A stretch of 64,000 nucleotides of DNA from Candidatus Baltobacteraceae bacterium (GTDB lineage: Bacteria; Vulcanimicrobiota; Vulcanimicrobiia; Vulcanimicrobiales; Vulcanimicrobiaceae), in assembly GCA_036488875.1 (NCBI GenBank), contig DASXGW010000003.1, forward strand, positions 1 to 64,000, given 5' to 3'. A program made the translations under genes and the position numbers. The notes under the pieces were generated by a model. It had not been told where the DNA came from. It ran no database searches and saw only the letters and a list, made by a program, of their open reading frames with translations. Each line of letters opens with the position of its first letter. The stretch's first letter is position 1. This document shows, one piece after another, positions 16,504 through 24,284 of this stretch.

Positions 16504-16841
16504 GATTTCGGGAACTGACGCAGTCCGACGGGCGTTCCGTCGAGATTTTTAACGGTTGCGACGAGTAGTCCCTGAGCGACGTCGGTTGGATCCTGCACCT
16601 TTTCGGCGCCGGCCGCAACCAGCGCCGCTAGCGCCGCATTGATGTCGTCAACGTTCACGTACGCGAGCGCCCCGTCCATCCCCGGCTTCTTTTGCACGAG
16701 CCCGATCTCGGTCTCGCCGGCTTTGAAGCCGACGTAATATGGGCTGTCGGCGTACGGCTGCGTACCAAGCAACGTCGTGTAGAACGCTTTGGCCTTGGCC
16801 ACGTCCGCGGCCGGATAGATAATGAGGTTAACGTTATTCAC
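16500..16841 (-). CDS. VOC-superfamily (glyoxalase/bleomycin-resistance-like) protein
   Basis: A 113-residue single VOC domain: NLIIYPAADVAKAKAFYTTLLG opens the first beta-alpha-beta unit (given here in pieces AKAKAFYTTLLG and YYVGFKAGE), and ALAYVNVDDINAALAALVAAGA opens the second. The metal ligands of true glyoxalases are not obvious, so it may be a binding protein. It starts at GTG 16841 behind a strong GGAGGAGACCA site, 12 bases after the sigma factor gene, and overlaps the DUF1801 gene. Operon membership suggests control by that sigma factor. Confidence 0.85.
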   Translation of the reverse strand: MNNVNLIIYPAADVAKAKAFYTTLLGTQPYADSPYYVGFKAGETEIGLVQKKPGMDGALAYVNVDDINAALAALVAAGAEKVQDPTDVAQGLLVATVKNLDGTPVGLRQFPKS

Positions 16842-16853
16842 TGGTCTCCTCCG

Positions 16854-17708
16854 TCAAGAAAGGGTGCCGATGAGTTGTTGTACGCGCTCTCCTTGGGAGA
16901 TCACGTACATTTCGCTAATGCGATTGCCGGCGATGACGAAGCCCATCACCGACAGCGGCTCGCCATTGGGAAGATAAGAAACGATTCCCGGCGTTCCGTT
17001 GACCATTACGAGCTCCATGCGCGCAACCACCTTGGAGAACGCGGCGGCGAGTGAAGCGACTTCGTGTGCGCCGCGAATGCCGCGCAAAGCGGGTTCGCGA
17101 TCGGCGCGCAGCAGGACGTCTGGATGCAGCACCGCGACGAGTCCTTCGAAATCGCCTTCGCGCGCCGCCGCGACGAACGCGTCGACGACCGTCCGTCGCT
17201 GCGCCAATCCCGTGTCCGGCGGCGTCGCGCGTTGCACGCGGCGGCGTGCGCGGCTAGCGAGCTGCCGAGCGGCCTCAGGTGACTTGCCGACGATCGGCGC
17301 GATGTCGTCGAACGGCATCGCAAACATATCGTGCAGAACGAATGCGAGGCGTTCTGCGGGCGAAAGGCTGTCGAGCACGACGAGCAATGCCAAGCCTACG
17401 GAATCCGCCATGAGCGCTTGCTCTTCGGGGCTCTCGTCGCGGCTGATGACGAAATCCGGAATGTTGAGCTCGAGCGATTCTTCGCGCTTGGCCTGACGCG
17501 CGCGCAGCATGTCCACGCAAATGCGCGACACCACCGTCGTCAGCCAACCGCCGATATTTTCGATGCCGTCACTGGGCTGCCGGCTGAGCCGCAGCCACGC
17601 TTCCTGCACCGCATCCTCGGCATCGTCGAGCGACCCGAGCATCCGGTACGCCACGCCTCGCAAGTGCGGCCGGTTCTCTTCGAACCGATCCGCGAGCCAA
17701 TCCGTCAT
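16854..17708 (-). CDS. ECF-type sigma factor with SnoaL-like C-terminal domain (ECF41/SigJ-like)
   Basis: A 284-residue sigma factor. Region 2 (about 10-75) carries RGVAYRMLGSLDDAEDAVQEAWLR. Region 4 (about 110-165) contains LSPAERLAFVLHDMF and IAPIVGKSPEAARQLASRARRR. Residues about 175-280 are a SnoaL/NTF2-like domain that in ECF41 proteins replaces an anti-sigma factor and modulates activity. AGGAGG lies just upstream of ATG 17708. Classical ECF41 neighbours are carboxymuconolactone decarboxylases, oxidoreductases or epimerases. Here the downstream genes are a VOC and a DUF1801 protein. It probably directs RNA polymerase to this operon. A dispersed repeat starts 11 bases upstream of its start codon. 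Confidence 0.92.
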   Translation of the reverse strand: MTDWLADRFEENRPHLRGVAYRMLGSLDDAEDAVQEAWLRLSRQPSDGIENIGGWLTTVVSRICVDMLRARQAKREESLELNIPDFVISRDESPEEQALMADSVGLALLVVLDSLSPAERLAFVLHDMFAMPFDDIAPIVGKSPEAARQLASRARRRVQRATPPDTGLAQRRTVVDAFVAAAREGDFEGLVAVLHPDVLLRADREPALRGIRGAHEVASLAAAFSKVVARMELVMVNGTPGIVSYLPNGEPLSVMGFVIAGNRISEMYVISQGERVQQLIGTLS

Positions 17709-17718
17709 GGTCCTCCTA

Positions 17719-17767
17719 TGTCATCCTGAGCGTAGCGCCCGAAGGGCGCGAAGTCGAAGGGCAGGCG
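17719..17767. repeat. Dispersed palindromic repeat, copy 1
   Basis: A 49-bp element beginning TGTCATCCTGAGCGTAGCG, with a GCGCCC-GAA-GGGCGC hairpin at its centre, and ending GAAGTCGAAGGGCAGGCG. The same element is found at 23660-23708 (one base different) and, truncated and tandem, at 29186-29280. Here it lies between the divergent sigma-factor and lipoprotein genes. Confidence 0.9.
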
Positions 17768-17827
17768 ACTCAAACCTCTGACGAGAGGCGTTGAGCGAAT
17801 GTGACGGAAGCCAGGGCTTGCCTGCAT

Positions 17828-18484
17828 ATGACTATCCGGATTTTTGGCATCATCTGCCTGCTGCTGGTGACGGCCTGCTCTCCGCACAAATCGCCGCCAC
17901 CCGCGGTCGCGCCCAGCGCAGTTGCTGCGCAGTTCAAGACGTTGACGTTTCGTACCATACCCGACATCTCGCAAAATACGATGTCGAAGGTCGTGGCGAT
18001 CACGAAGCAGCGTTTGAATCTCGCCAAGATACGCGCCCTCGTGAAATCGGGCTCGAACGGCTATATCCAGGTGACGATACGGTCGACGTCTCCGACACCG
18101 TACGTTTCGAAAATGCTTACATCACCGGGAAACGTGAGCTTCAGAATCTATCCACGTGGAGCACGTTACGAATCCCGACGACCGATAAGCAGCGCGCACG
18201 TCGACAAGGACCCTGCTGATCGGACGGTATTAGTCTTTACGCTCGCAGATCCGAAGGCGTTTAGTGCGTTCACAAGCGAGCACCTAAACCAGGTGCTCGG
18301 AACCTATATCGATGGTCGTCTCATCGAGACGGCAACCTTGGAATCGCCGATAGACGACAGCGGCGAGCTTTTCAGCAAAGCCCTCGATCCGGGAGAGCTG
18401 CAGTTCCTAGCAGCCATAATGGGCTCGGAACCGTTGCCTGCCCGGCTTCGATTCGTGTCATCGAGCCCACTAACGGTAAGCTAG
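17828..18484 (+). CDS. Lipoprotein with a stand-alone SecD P1-head-like domain
   Basis: A 218-residue lipoprotein: a short signal sequence ends in LLVTAC, a good lipobox. The rest matches the periplasmic P1 region of SecD in order: VVAITKQRLNLAKIRALV and the strand IQVTIRS, then GNVSFRIYP, then FTLADPKAFSAFTSEHLNQV with GTYIDGRLIETATL, and a final ALDPGELQFLAAIM with PLPARLRFV. SecD carries this between its membrane helices and uses it to pull preproteins out of the translocon. Here it has no membrane helices except the lipid anchor. It may assist export or have been recruited for another task. Codon use is less GC-rich than in neighbouring genes. ATG 17828 was chosen for the lipobox spacing. 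Confidence 0.7.
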   Translation: MTIRIFGIICLLLVTACSPHKSPPPAVAPSAVAAQFKTLTFRTIPDISQNTMSKVVAITKQRLNLAKIRALVKSGSNGYIQVTIRSTSPTPYVSKMLTSPGNVSFRIYPRGARYESRRPISSAHVDKDPADRTVLVFTLADPKAFSAFTSEHLNQVLGTYIDGRLIETATLESPIDDSGELFSKALDPGELQFLAAIMGSEPLPARLRFVSSSPLTVS

Positions 18485-18514
18485 TGATGAGTTTTGATCC
18501 GTTTACGCCCTATA

Positions 18515-18546
18515 TTGACAGATATCGATGCTGCTAGTAATATCGA
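18515..18546 (+). promoter_or_regulatory. Sigma-70-type promoter with ArsR direct-repeat operator
   Basis: TTGACA (18515-18520) and TAATAT (18538-18543) are separated by exactly 17 bases. Two copies of ATATCGA (18522-18528 and 18540-18546), 18 bases apart, overlap the spacer and -10 box and are good candidates for the ArsR operator. The predicted transcription start coincides with the ATG of arsR at 18550, implying a leaderless mRNA. Confidence 0.75.
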
Positions 18547-18549
18547 AGA

Positions 18550-18882
18550 ATGTCGATGCAGCGATGCTGTCAGCCTGCACGGGTAGCCGGCGAGGCTTTC
18601 GAGAGCGAGAGTCGGCTCTTCAAAGCCGTCGCGGACCCATATCGTCTCCGAATGCTCGCCACACTCGCGCGCGCATCGGCGGAAGTCTGCGTTTGCGACT
18701 TCACCGACGCGCTGCCCCTTAATCAGCCGACCGTATCGCATCATCTGCGGATCCTGCGTGAAGCCGGGCTCGTCACGTGCGAGCGTCGCGGCACGTGGGT
18801 GTACTACGAGCTCGCACCCGACGCGCTCGCCCGTGTCAACGCCGCCGTCGGCAACGTCTTCGAACAGAAAGTGCTCGCATGA
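18550..18882 (+). CDS. arsR: ArsR-family arsenic-responsive repressor
   Basis: A 110-residue winged-helix repressor. The EVCVCDF segment (C47, C49) is the classical arsenite-binding site at the recognition-helix start, and LNQPTVSHHLRILREAGLV is the DNA-reading helix. A third thiol could come from C6 or C7. It should block the promoter at 18515-18543 until As(III) binds. It overlaps arsI by ATGA, so repressor and enzymes are coexpressed. There is no ribosome site, and the ATG coincides with the predicted transcript start. Confidence 0.93.
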   Translation: MSMQRCCQPARVAGEAFESESRLFKAVADPYRLRMLATLARASAEVCVCDFTDALPLNQPTVSHHLRILREAGLVTCERRGTWVYYELAPDALARVNAAVGNVFEQKVLA

Positions 18883-19310
18883 AAACGCACCTCAACCTCG
18901 CCACCAAGGATCTCAATAAAAGCGTCGCGTTCTACTCAGCGCTGCTTGGCGCCGAGCCGGCGAAAGTACTCGCCGACTACGCGCTGTTTATTACTGACGA
19001 TCCGGGCCTCGAGCTTGCGTTAGATGTGCGCACGCACGTGCAAACCGGAACGGACTCGCACTATGGCGTCTACGTGGAGTCTGCAGACGACGTCGACACT
19101 GCCATCGGGCGGTTAGAAGCAGCCGGGCTCGTGTCGTCGATCGAGCGCGAAGAAACGTGCTGCTACGCCAATCAAACCAAAGTGTGGGCAACCGATCCTG
19201 AAGGCCGACGCTGGGAGGTCTATACCGTGCACGAAGAGACCAGCGACCGCGACAACGCCGAAACGACGTGCTGCTCTAGCGATGCCGCCGAACGTGAATG
19301 TCGCGCGTGA
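18879..19310 (+). CDS. arsI: ArsI-type C-As lyase (VOC superfamily)
   Basis: A 143-residue VOC protein. Vicinal cysteines C94 and C95 lie in the ETCCYA motif that binds trivalent organoarsenicals in ArsI, with H4 (THLNL), H61 (HYGV) and the glutamate of RRWEVYTV as the Fe(II) facial triad. The C-terminal extension holds a further CC pair. The enzyme splits the carbon-arsenic bond of methylarsenite using iron and O2, releasing arsenite. The close relative CadI shares the cysteine pair, but the arsenic operon context favours ArsI. The start overlaps the arsR stop, and the end overlaps the fusion gene by 13 bases. Confidence 0.9.
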   Translation: MKTHLNLATKDLNKSVAFYSALLGAEPAKVLADYALFITDDPGLELALDVRTHVQTGTDSHYGVYVESADDVDTAIGRLEAAGLVSSIEREETCCYANQTKVWATDPEGRRWEVYTVHEETSDRDNAETTCCSSDAAERECRA

Positions 19311-20422
19311 CGCTCGCTCGACGCGCGACCGCCGAAGCCGTCGGTAGCGCGCTGCTGCTCGCGGGCGTCGTCGGCTCGGGGATCATGGCCGAGCGACTCG
19401 CCGGTGGGAACGTCGCGCTGGCGCTGCTCGCCAACGCGCTTGCGACCGGCGGCGTACTGGTAGCCATCATCCTCGCGTTTGGGCCGATCAGCGGCGCACA
19501 CTTCAATCCCGCAGTTACGCTGGTCGATGCCGCCAACGGCGGACTGCCGTGGCGCGACGTGCCCGCGTATCTCGCGGCGCAGACCGGTGGCGCCGTCGCC
19601 GGCGTGGTCGTTGCCAACGTCATGTTCGGGGAGCCCGCGGTCTTTTTCTCGCACCACGCTCGGAACGGCGCTCCGGTCTTGCTCGCCGAGTTCGTTGCGA
19701 CGTTTGGGTTGCTCGCGGTGATTTGGGGTTGTACGCGACATCAATCGCACCTCACTGCATTCGCCGTCGCAGCTTATATCGTCGGCGCCTACTGGTTCAC
19801 CGCCTCGACCTCGTTTGCCAACCCGGCCGTTACGATCGCGCGTTCGCTCAGCAACACGTTCGCCGGCATCGCCCCGCGCGACGTCCCGGCATTTATCGTT
19901 GCCGAACTCCTTGGCGCGTTTGCCGCAACGGCACTCTTTGCTTCGCCGCGTGAGTCGATGGAAGGAGTCGTCGCTACCATGAAACGTTCCGTTCTCTTTG
20001 TTTGCATTCACAACTCGGCGCGAAGCCAAATGGCCGAGGCATTGCTCAACGCGCGTTGCGCCGGTGAGTTCGTCGCCGAAAGCGCCGGACTCGAGCCGGG
20101 CCGGCTCAATCCGCTCGCGGTTTCCGCGATGCGCGAAATCGGCATCGACATCTCGGGCAACCAGACGAAGAGCGCTTTCGACGTGTTTAGAAGCGGTAAG
20201 CAGTACGCGTACGTGATTACGGTCTGCGATGAGACGAGCGCCGAACGATGCCCGGTCTTCCCCGGCGGCGCGCGCCGGCTGCATTGGAGCTTCGCAGACC
20301 CCGGTGCGACTGAGGGCACCTGGGACGAACGGTTAGCGCAAACGCGTGAGATTCGCGATACAATCGGGGCGCGTGTCGACGCCTGGTGCTCCGAGATGTG
20401 CGAGCCGGCCGGAACCACTTAG
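19298..20422 (+). CDS. Fusion of AqpS-type aquaglyceroporin and thioredoxin-linked arsenate reductase
   Basis: One 374-residue frame joins two arsenic proteins. Residues about 1-225 are a major-intrinsic-protein channel with both half-helix motifs, HFNPAVT (NPA 70-72) and SFANPAVT. Residues 228-374 are a low-molecular-weight-phosphatase-fold ArsC with the CX5R loop C236-IHNSA-R242 and the relay cysteines C310 (TVCDET) and C318 (ERCPVF) of the thioredoxin-coupled class. Arsenate would be reduced to arsenite at the mouth of its own exit channel. ATG 19979 at the junction has GGAAGGAG 11 bases upstream, so free ArsC may also be made by internal initiation. Confidence 0.92.
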   Translation: MSRVTLARRATAEAVGSALLLAGVVGSGIMAERLAGGNVALALLANALATGGVLVAIILAFGPISGAHFNPAVTLVDAANGGLPWRDVPAYLAAQTGGAVAGVVVANVMFGEPAVFFSHHARNGAPVLLAEFVATFGLLAVIWGCTRHQSHLTAFAVAAYIVGAYWFTASTSFANPAVTIARSLSNTFAGIAPRDVPAFIVAELLGAFAATALFASPRESMEGVVATMKRSVLFVCIHNSARSQMAEALLNARCAGEFVAESAGLEPGRLNPLAVSAMREIGIDISGNQTKSAFDVFRSGKQYAYVITVCDETSAERCPVFPGGARRLHWSFADPGATEGTWDERLAQTREIRDTIGARVDAWCSEMCEPAGTT

Positions 20423-20481
20423 GCGCTCGGTTCCAAGACCCATCTAAGGACAGCGCAGACATTCCGCGCTACACTTGTGGT

Positions 20482-21177
20482 ATGACGGCCATTGCACTCG
20501 CGCTCGTGGTGCTGACGTACGCCTACGCGGTGACACCGACTTCCTCGTACGCGAAGCCGGTCACCAATTTTAGCGGCACTGGAACCGGTACCATGACGGT
20601 CACCATCTTCGGCCGTGCGCCCGACGGCGGCTTCAACATTCAGGCACAGGACCTATGGTGGAATGCCGTTCGTCCGCGACCCATGGTGCAGTGCGAGGTC
20701 TATCGCGACGGCAGCATCATCTGCGGACGCGATGACGTTCTTTCAACCGCCCAGCTCGCACTGCTCCCGCTGCTGGAGCAAATCTTCGATCCGGGAACGA
20801 TTCGTACGGCGCATTACAGCATTCCCGAGGCCGTCCCCAACAACGCCGTCGCCGCTCTGTTCGACACCATCTCACCCGTTCCGAACAGCGGCGGCTCGCC
20901 CAACGACAGCGGCTATACCGGGTACGCCGTGTGCATCGTCGATACGACCGTCGTCTACACGACGCCGCGTGCGCACGACGCAGCAACGCTGACGATCGAC
21001 GCCGACGGTAACTCCATTATCCCATGTCGCGCGACGCGTACGCTCCACGATCGAACGACCATTACCTACGATCCGGCGAGACAGCTCCCGGTGTTCGTCC
21101 ACAGCGTTCAGACCGGCACGTCGGCAAGCGTCTTCGGATCGATCTCCGTCGACCTGAAGTTGCTTTCCGCTAAATAA
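20482..21177 (+). CDS. Exported protein of unknown function
   Basis: A 231-residue precursor with a short signal peptide (cleavage near residue 16 or 24) followed by an apparently all-beta domain rich in Thr, Val and Asp. It contains GTGTMTVTIFGRAPDGGFNIQ (in pieces: TMTVTIFGR, DGGFNIQ) and four scattered cysteines that could form disulfides. I recognise no family. There is no ribosome site. A TACACT box ends 6 bases before the ATG, so a leaderless start is possible. It stands between the arsenic and hopanoid genes, with no obvious link to either. Confidence 0.75.
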   Translation: MTAIALALVVLTYAYAVTPTSSYAKPVTNFSGTGTGTMTVTIFGRAPDGGFNIQAQDLWWNAVRPRPMVQCEVYRDGSIICGRDDVLSTAQLALLPLLEQIFDPGTIRTAHYSIPEAVPNNAVAALFDTISPVPNSGGSPNDSGYTGYAVCIVDTTVVYTTPRAHDAATLTIDADGNSIIPCRATRTLHDRTTITYDPARQLPVFVHSVQTGTSASVFGSISVDLKLLSAK

Positions 21178-21219
21178 AGACGAAGGTTGCTTGCATTCAG
21201 GAGTAAAAACGGCTACATA

Positions 21220-22056
21220 ATGCCCGTCACTCCCGGTGCGGACCGCCTGAACCTCGAGGCGGCCGACGCGTACTGCCGATTCCTCACCGGCCGTCACTAC
21301 GAAAACTTCAGCGTCGCCTCGTCCTTCGTCGACGCCGAAAAGCGTCGCGACCTCGCTCGCATCTACGCCTTTTGCCGTTCGACCGATGACCTCGGCGACG
21401 AGAGTCCGACCGAGACCATCGCGCTGCAGCGCCTGGCGCGCTGGAAGGACGAGACGGCAGCGATGCTGCAAGGGGCACCGCCCAACCATCCGGTGCTCCT
21501 CGCGCTCCAGCAGACGATCGGGCATCGCCGCATGCCGGCCCAACCGTTCCTCGACCTCATCGAGGCCAACGTCATGGATCAAACCGTCAAGTCGTATGCG
21601 ACCTGGCCCGAGCTCATTCATTATTGTACGCTCTCCGCTGCGCCGGTCGGCCGTATGGTGCTGCGGGTGTTCGGCCTGGAAGGCGCCGAGCTCGAGCAGC
21701 TCTCCGACGACGTTTGCATCGGTCTCCAGCTCGCCAATCACGCCCAAGACGTCAGCCGCGACGCCCAAGTGGGCCGCTGCTATTTGGTCGACACCGATCT
21801 GACTCAGGGCGGCAACGACGGCGCCGTCCGCGCCATGGTGGAGCGGGCTCGGGCATTGCTGGCTTCCGGTAAGGCCCTCGAAAAGCACGCCCCTCTGGCC
21901 CTGCGCCTTCAACTGGCGCTCTACCGTCTGGGAGGGCTGGCGATCTGCCGCTCGATCGAAGCGGTTGGGTATAAAACCGAAAGCCACCGGCCCCACGTAT
22001 CGACGGCGACGAAGGTATCGCTGGTACTGCGTGCCGCATTAGAGGGGCTTGCTTAA
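21220..22056 (+). CDS. hpnC: Squalene synthase HpnC (hydroxysqualene-forming/converting prenyltransferase)
   Basis: A 278-residue all-helical trans-isoprenyl-diphosphate enzyme of the squalene/phytoene synthase family. The two Mg-binding acidic motifs are STDDLGDE (about 60-67) and NHAQDVSRD (about 171-179). The latter replaces the D..ED form seen in HpnD and marks HpnC. In the HpnCDE route HpnD makes presqualene diphosphate, HpnC converts it to hydroxysqualene and HpnE reduces that to squalene. The stop TAA abuts the hpnD ATG. ATG 21220 gives the family-typical N-terminus. An in-frame TTG 33 bases earlier is less likely. Confidence 0.93.
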   Translation: MPVTPGADRLNLEAADAYCRFLTGRHYENFSVASSFVDAEKRRDLARIYAFCRSTDDLGDESPTETIALQRLARWKDETAAMLQGAPPNHPVLLALQQTIGHRRMPAQPFLDLIEANVMDQTVKSYATWPELIHYCTLSAAPVGRMVLRVFGLEGAELEQLSDDVCIGLQLANHAQDVSRDAQVGRCYLVDTDLTQGGNDGAVRAMVERARALLASGKALEKHAPLALRLQLALYRLGGLAICRSIEAVGYKTESHRPHVSTATKVSLVLRAALEGLA

Positions 22057-22956
22057 ATGATCAATATTCAGAGAGCCCTACGCGGCATCACGCCGCCCGA
22101 GACCGACCAGCATCGCGCCGAACGCTTCAATAAGGAAATGGCCAAGCGTGAGGCCGGTAATTTCTATTGGGGCTTCATCTCGCTGGGCTACCACGAGCGC
22201 ATGGCGATCTACGCGCTCTACAACTTCGCGCGCCAGGTCGACGACGAAGCCGACAGCCTGGGCGCCAATACGGCCGACCTCCCGGCGCGCCTGGCCGTGC
22301 ACCGCGAACGCATCCACCGCGCCGCGCGCGGCGACTACGGGGACGATCCGATCTTGCGAGTGCTCGCCGAAGCGATCGAGCGCTACGAAATTCCCACGCG
22401 CGAGCTCGAGATGCTCGTCGACGGCTGCGAGATGGATTTCACGCATTCGAGCTACCGCACGTACGAGGATCTCAAAGCCTACTGCAATCTCGTCGCATCG
22501 GTCGTTGGGAGAATGTGCGTGCGCATCTTCGGATTCAGCGATCCGATCGCGCTCGAGCGCGCCGACGATCTCGGCATGGCGCTGCAACTAACCAATATTT
22601 TGCGCGACGTGCGCGAAGACGCCGTCGACATGAAGCGCGTGTACCTGCCGCAAGAAGATCTGGAACGCTTCGAGATTCCGATCGAAGCGCTCTCCACCGG
22701 CGAGATCGTCCCGGGCTGGAATGATTTCGTACAGCAGCACGTCGATCGCGCGCGCAAATACTACGAAACCGGCCTGCAAGTGCTCAAGTATATTCCGCGC
22801 CGCCCCTCCGCGTGCGTCGGAACGATGGCCGGCATCTACGAAGAGCTGCTCAAGAAGATCGAGCGCGAACCGGCACTCCCCCTGCGCGAGCGCGCCGCGC
22901 TCTCGAAAACCGAAAAGCTCCGCGTGGTAGTGAAGTCCTGGCTTAGCAGCGGATAG
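22057..22956 (+). CDS. hpnD: Presqualene diphosphate synthase HpnD
   Basis: A 299-residue squalene/phytoene-synthase-family enzyme joining two farnesyl diphosphates to presqualene diphosphate. The acidic motifs are QVDDEADS (about 60-67) and LTNILRDVREDAVDMKRVYL, whose core NILRDVREDA binds the second Mg cluster. WGF and YHERMAIYALYNFARQ near the N-terminus (shown in part) are typical of HpnD. It begins immediately after the hpnC stop and shares its last base with the hpnE start, so the three are one translationally coupled unit. Length is normal. It draws on farnesyl diphosphate, so depends on the IPP isomerase at 4597. Confidence 0.95.
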   Translation: MINIQRALRGITPPETDQHRAERFNKEMAKREAGNFYWGFISLGYHERMAIYALYNFARQVDDEADSLGANTADLPARLAVHRERIHRAARGDYGDDPILRVLAEAIERYEIPTRELEMLVDGCEMDFTHSSYRTYEDLKAYCNLVASVVGRMCVRIFGFSDPIALERADDLGMALQLTNILRDVREDAVDMKRVYLPQEDLERFEIPIEALSTGEIVPGWNDFVQQHVDRARKYYETGLQVLKYIPRRPSACVGTMAGIYEELLKKIEREPALPLRERAALSKTEKLRVVVKSWLSSG

Positions 22957-24233
22957 TGCGCGTTGCCGTTATCGGAGCCGGGCTCGCGGGGCTCGCAGCA
23001 GGAGTAGAACTTAAAGAGCTCGGCCATCACGTCGAGCTCTTCGAACGCAGCCGGCTCCTCGGCGGGCGCGCGACGTCGTTCGAAATCGACGGCATCGAGG
23101 TCGATAACGGCCAGCACGTCTTTTTATTTTGCTGCAAAGCGTTTCTCGGTTTCACCGAACGCGTCGGCTTCGAGAACGAGCTGTACATTCAAAAGAAGTT
23201 CGACGCGCTGGTGCTCTCGCGCGACGGCAAGCGCGGCCGTCTCGCCGCGTCGCCGCTACCGCCGCCGCTTCACCTGATGCCGTCGTTCATGAGCTACCCG
23301 CATCTCTCGTTTAATGGGAAGCTCTTGATAGCTCGGGCTATATTGGAGGCGCAGCTGAGTAAGCGCGCCGGCCGCGGCACGTTTGAGCAATGGCTGCAGC
23401 AGCTAGGCCAAACACCCGAAACGCGCCGCGCATTTTGGGATCCGTTCTTTATTCCGGCGCTGAACGCACCGTTCGATCAAATCGGCGTCGACGATGCGCT
23501 GTTCACGTTACGCACCGCGTTCCTGGGCAACGTGATGAACGCGCGCTTCGGCTACGCGAAAGTGCCGCTCGCCCACCTCGCCGCGAAAGCTGCAGAACGC
23601 CTTGACGCCGTCCACTTACAAACCGGCATCACTGCATTAGAGATGCAGCCTGATAACGGTGTCATCCTGAGCGTAGCGCCCGCAGGGCGCGAAGTCGAAG
23701 GGCAGGCGCCTCTGACGTTCGACGCCGTCGTCATCGCAACCGCACCAAAAACCACTGCAAAACTCTTGGGCGACGCCGCAAAGTACGGTGTCGAAAACCT
23801 CGACGCGTACGTCGCGTACCCGATTCTCGACGTCCACCTCTGGCACGACGGCGGTAGCATCGGCTTCGATTTTGCAGCCGCTTTAGAATCGCCGCTGCAG
23901 TGGATCTTCGAGAAAGGTCCCGGATATTTGAGCTGCAGCTTCAGCGCCGCCGGCGACTTGATGTCCATGCCGACTGCCGATCTCGAAGCGCTCGCTTGGC
24001 TTGAGGTGCAAACATTCGTCCCGCAGCTGCAAAGCGCGAGGCTCGTTCGCAGCGCGGTCACACGTAATCCCGAAGCGACTTGGGTTCCTAAAATAGGCCG
24101 TTCGCGCACGCAATCGCAAACCAACCGCCCGAACGCCGCCATCGCCGGATCGTGGACCGACACGGGATGGCCCGACACGATGGAATCCGCCGTTCGCAGC
24201 GGCGTTGCCGCCGCGAGGCTGGTTGCTCCCTAA
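22956..24233 (+). CDS. hpnE: Squalene-associated FAD-dependent desaturase/reductase HpnE, carrying an in-frame repeat insertion
   Basis: A 425-residue flavoprotein reducing hydroxysqualene to squalene. The dinucleotide-binding start is VIGAGLAGLAAGVEL, followed by ERSRLLGGRATSF and VDNGQHVFL. The C-terminal FAD segment is IAGSWTDTGWPDTMESAVRSG (read in part), as in HpnE and phytoene desaturases. Translation starts at GTG 22956, whose first base is the last of the hpnD stop. Residues about 235-251 (ILSVAPAGREVEGQA) are encoded by a dispersed palindromic repeat, an insertion in a surface region between the two FAD-domain halves that keeps the frame. Function is probably preserved, because both flanks read normally. 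Confidence 0.93.
   Translation: MRVAVIGAGLAGLAAGVELKELGHHVELFERSRLLGGRATSFEIDGIEVDNGQHVFLFCCKAFLGFTERVGFENELYIQKKFDALVLSRDGKRGRLAASPLPPPLHLMPSFMSYPHLSFNGKLLIARAILEAQLSKRAGRGTFEQWLQQLGQTPETRRAFWDPFFIPALNAPFDQIGVDDALFTLRTAFLGNVMNARFGYAKVPLAHLAAKAAERLDAVHLQTGITALEMQPDNGVILSVAPAGREVEGQAPLTFDAVVIATAPKTTAKLLGDAAKYGVENLDAYVAYPILDVHLWHDGGSIGFDFAAALESPLQWIFEKGPGYLSCSFSAAGDLMSMPTADLEALAWLEVQTFVPQLQSARLVRSAVTRNPEATWVPKIGRSRTQSQTNRPNAAIAGSWTDTGWPDTMESAVRSGVAAARLVAP
23660..23708. repeat. Dispersed palindromic repeat, copy 2, inside hpnE
   Basis: Same 49-bp element as at 17719-17767, in the same + orientation, with a GCGCCC-GCA-GGGCGC hairpin. It is translated in frame within hpnE, adding roughly 16 residues between LEMQPDNG and PLTFDAVV. 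Confidence 0.9.
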
Positions 24234-24284
24234 AAGGTAGCGCTCGTTCGCTCGTACAATCCTACGTTAATGATGGGGGCTTGT

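Noticed and set aside
20872-21996. 374-codon minus-strand frame across 20872-21996
   Set aside because: Antisense to hpnC and the exported protein at 20482, with no motif or ribosome site.
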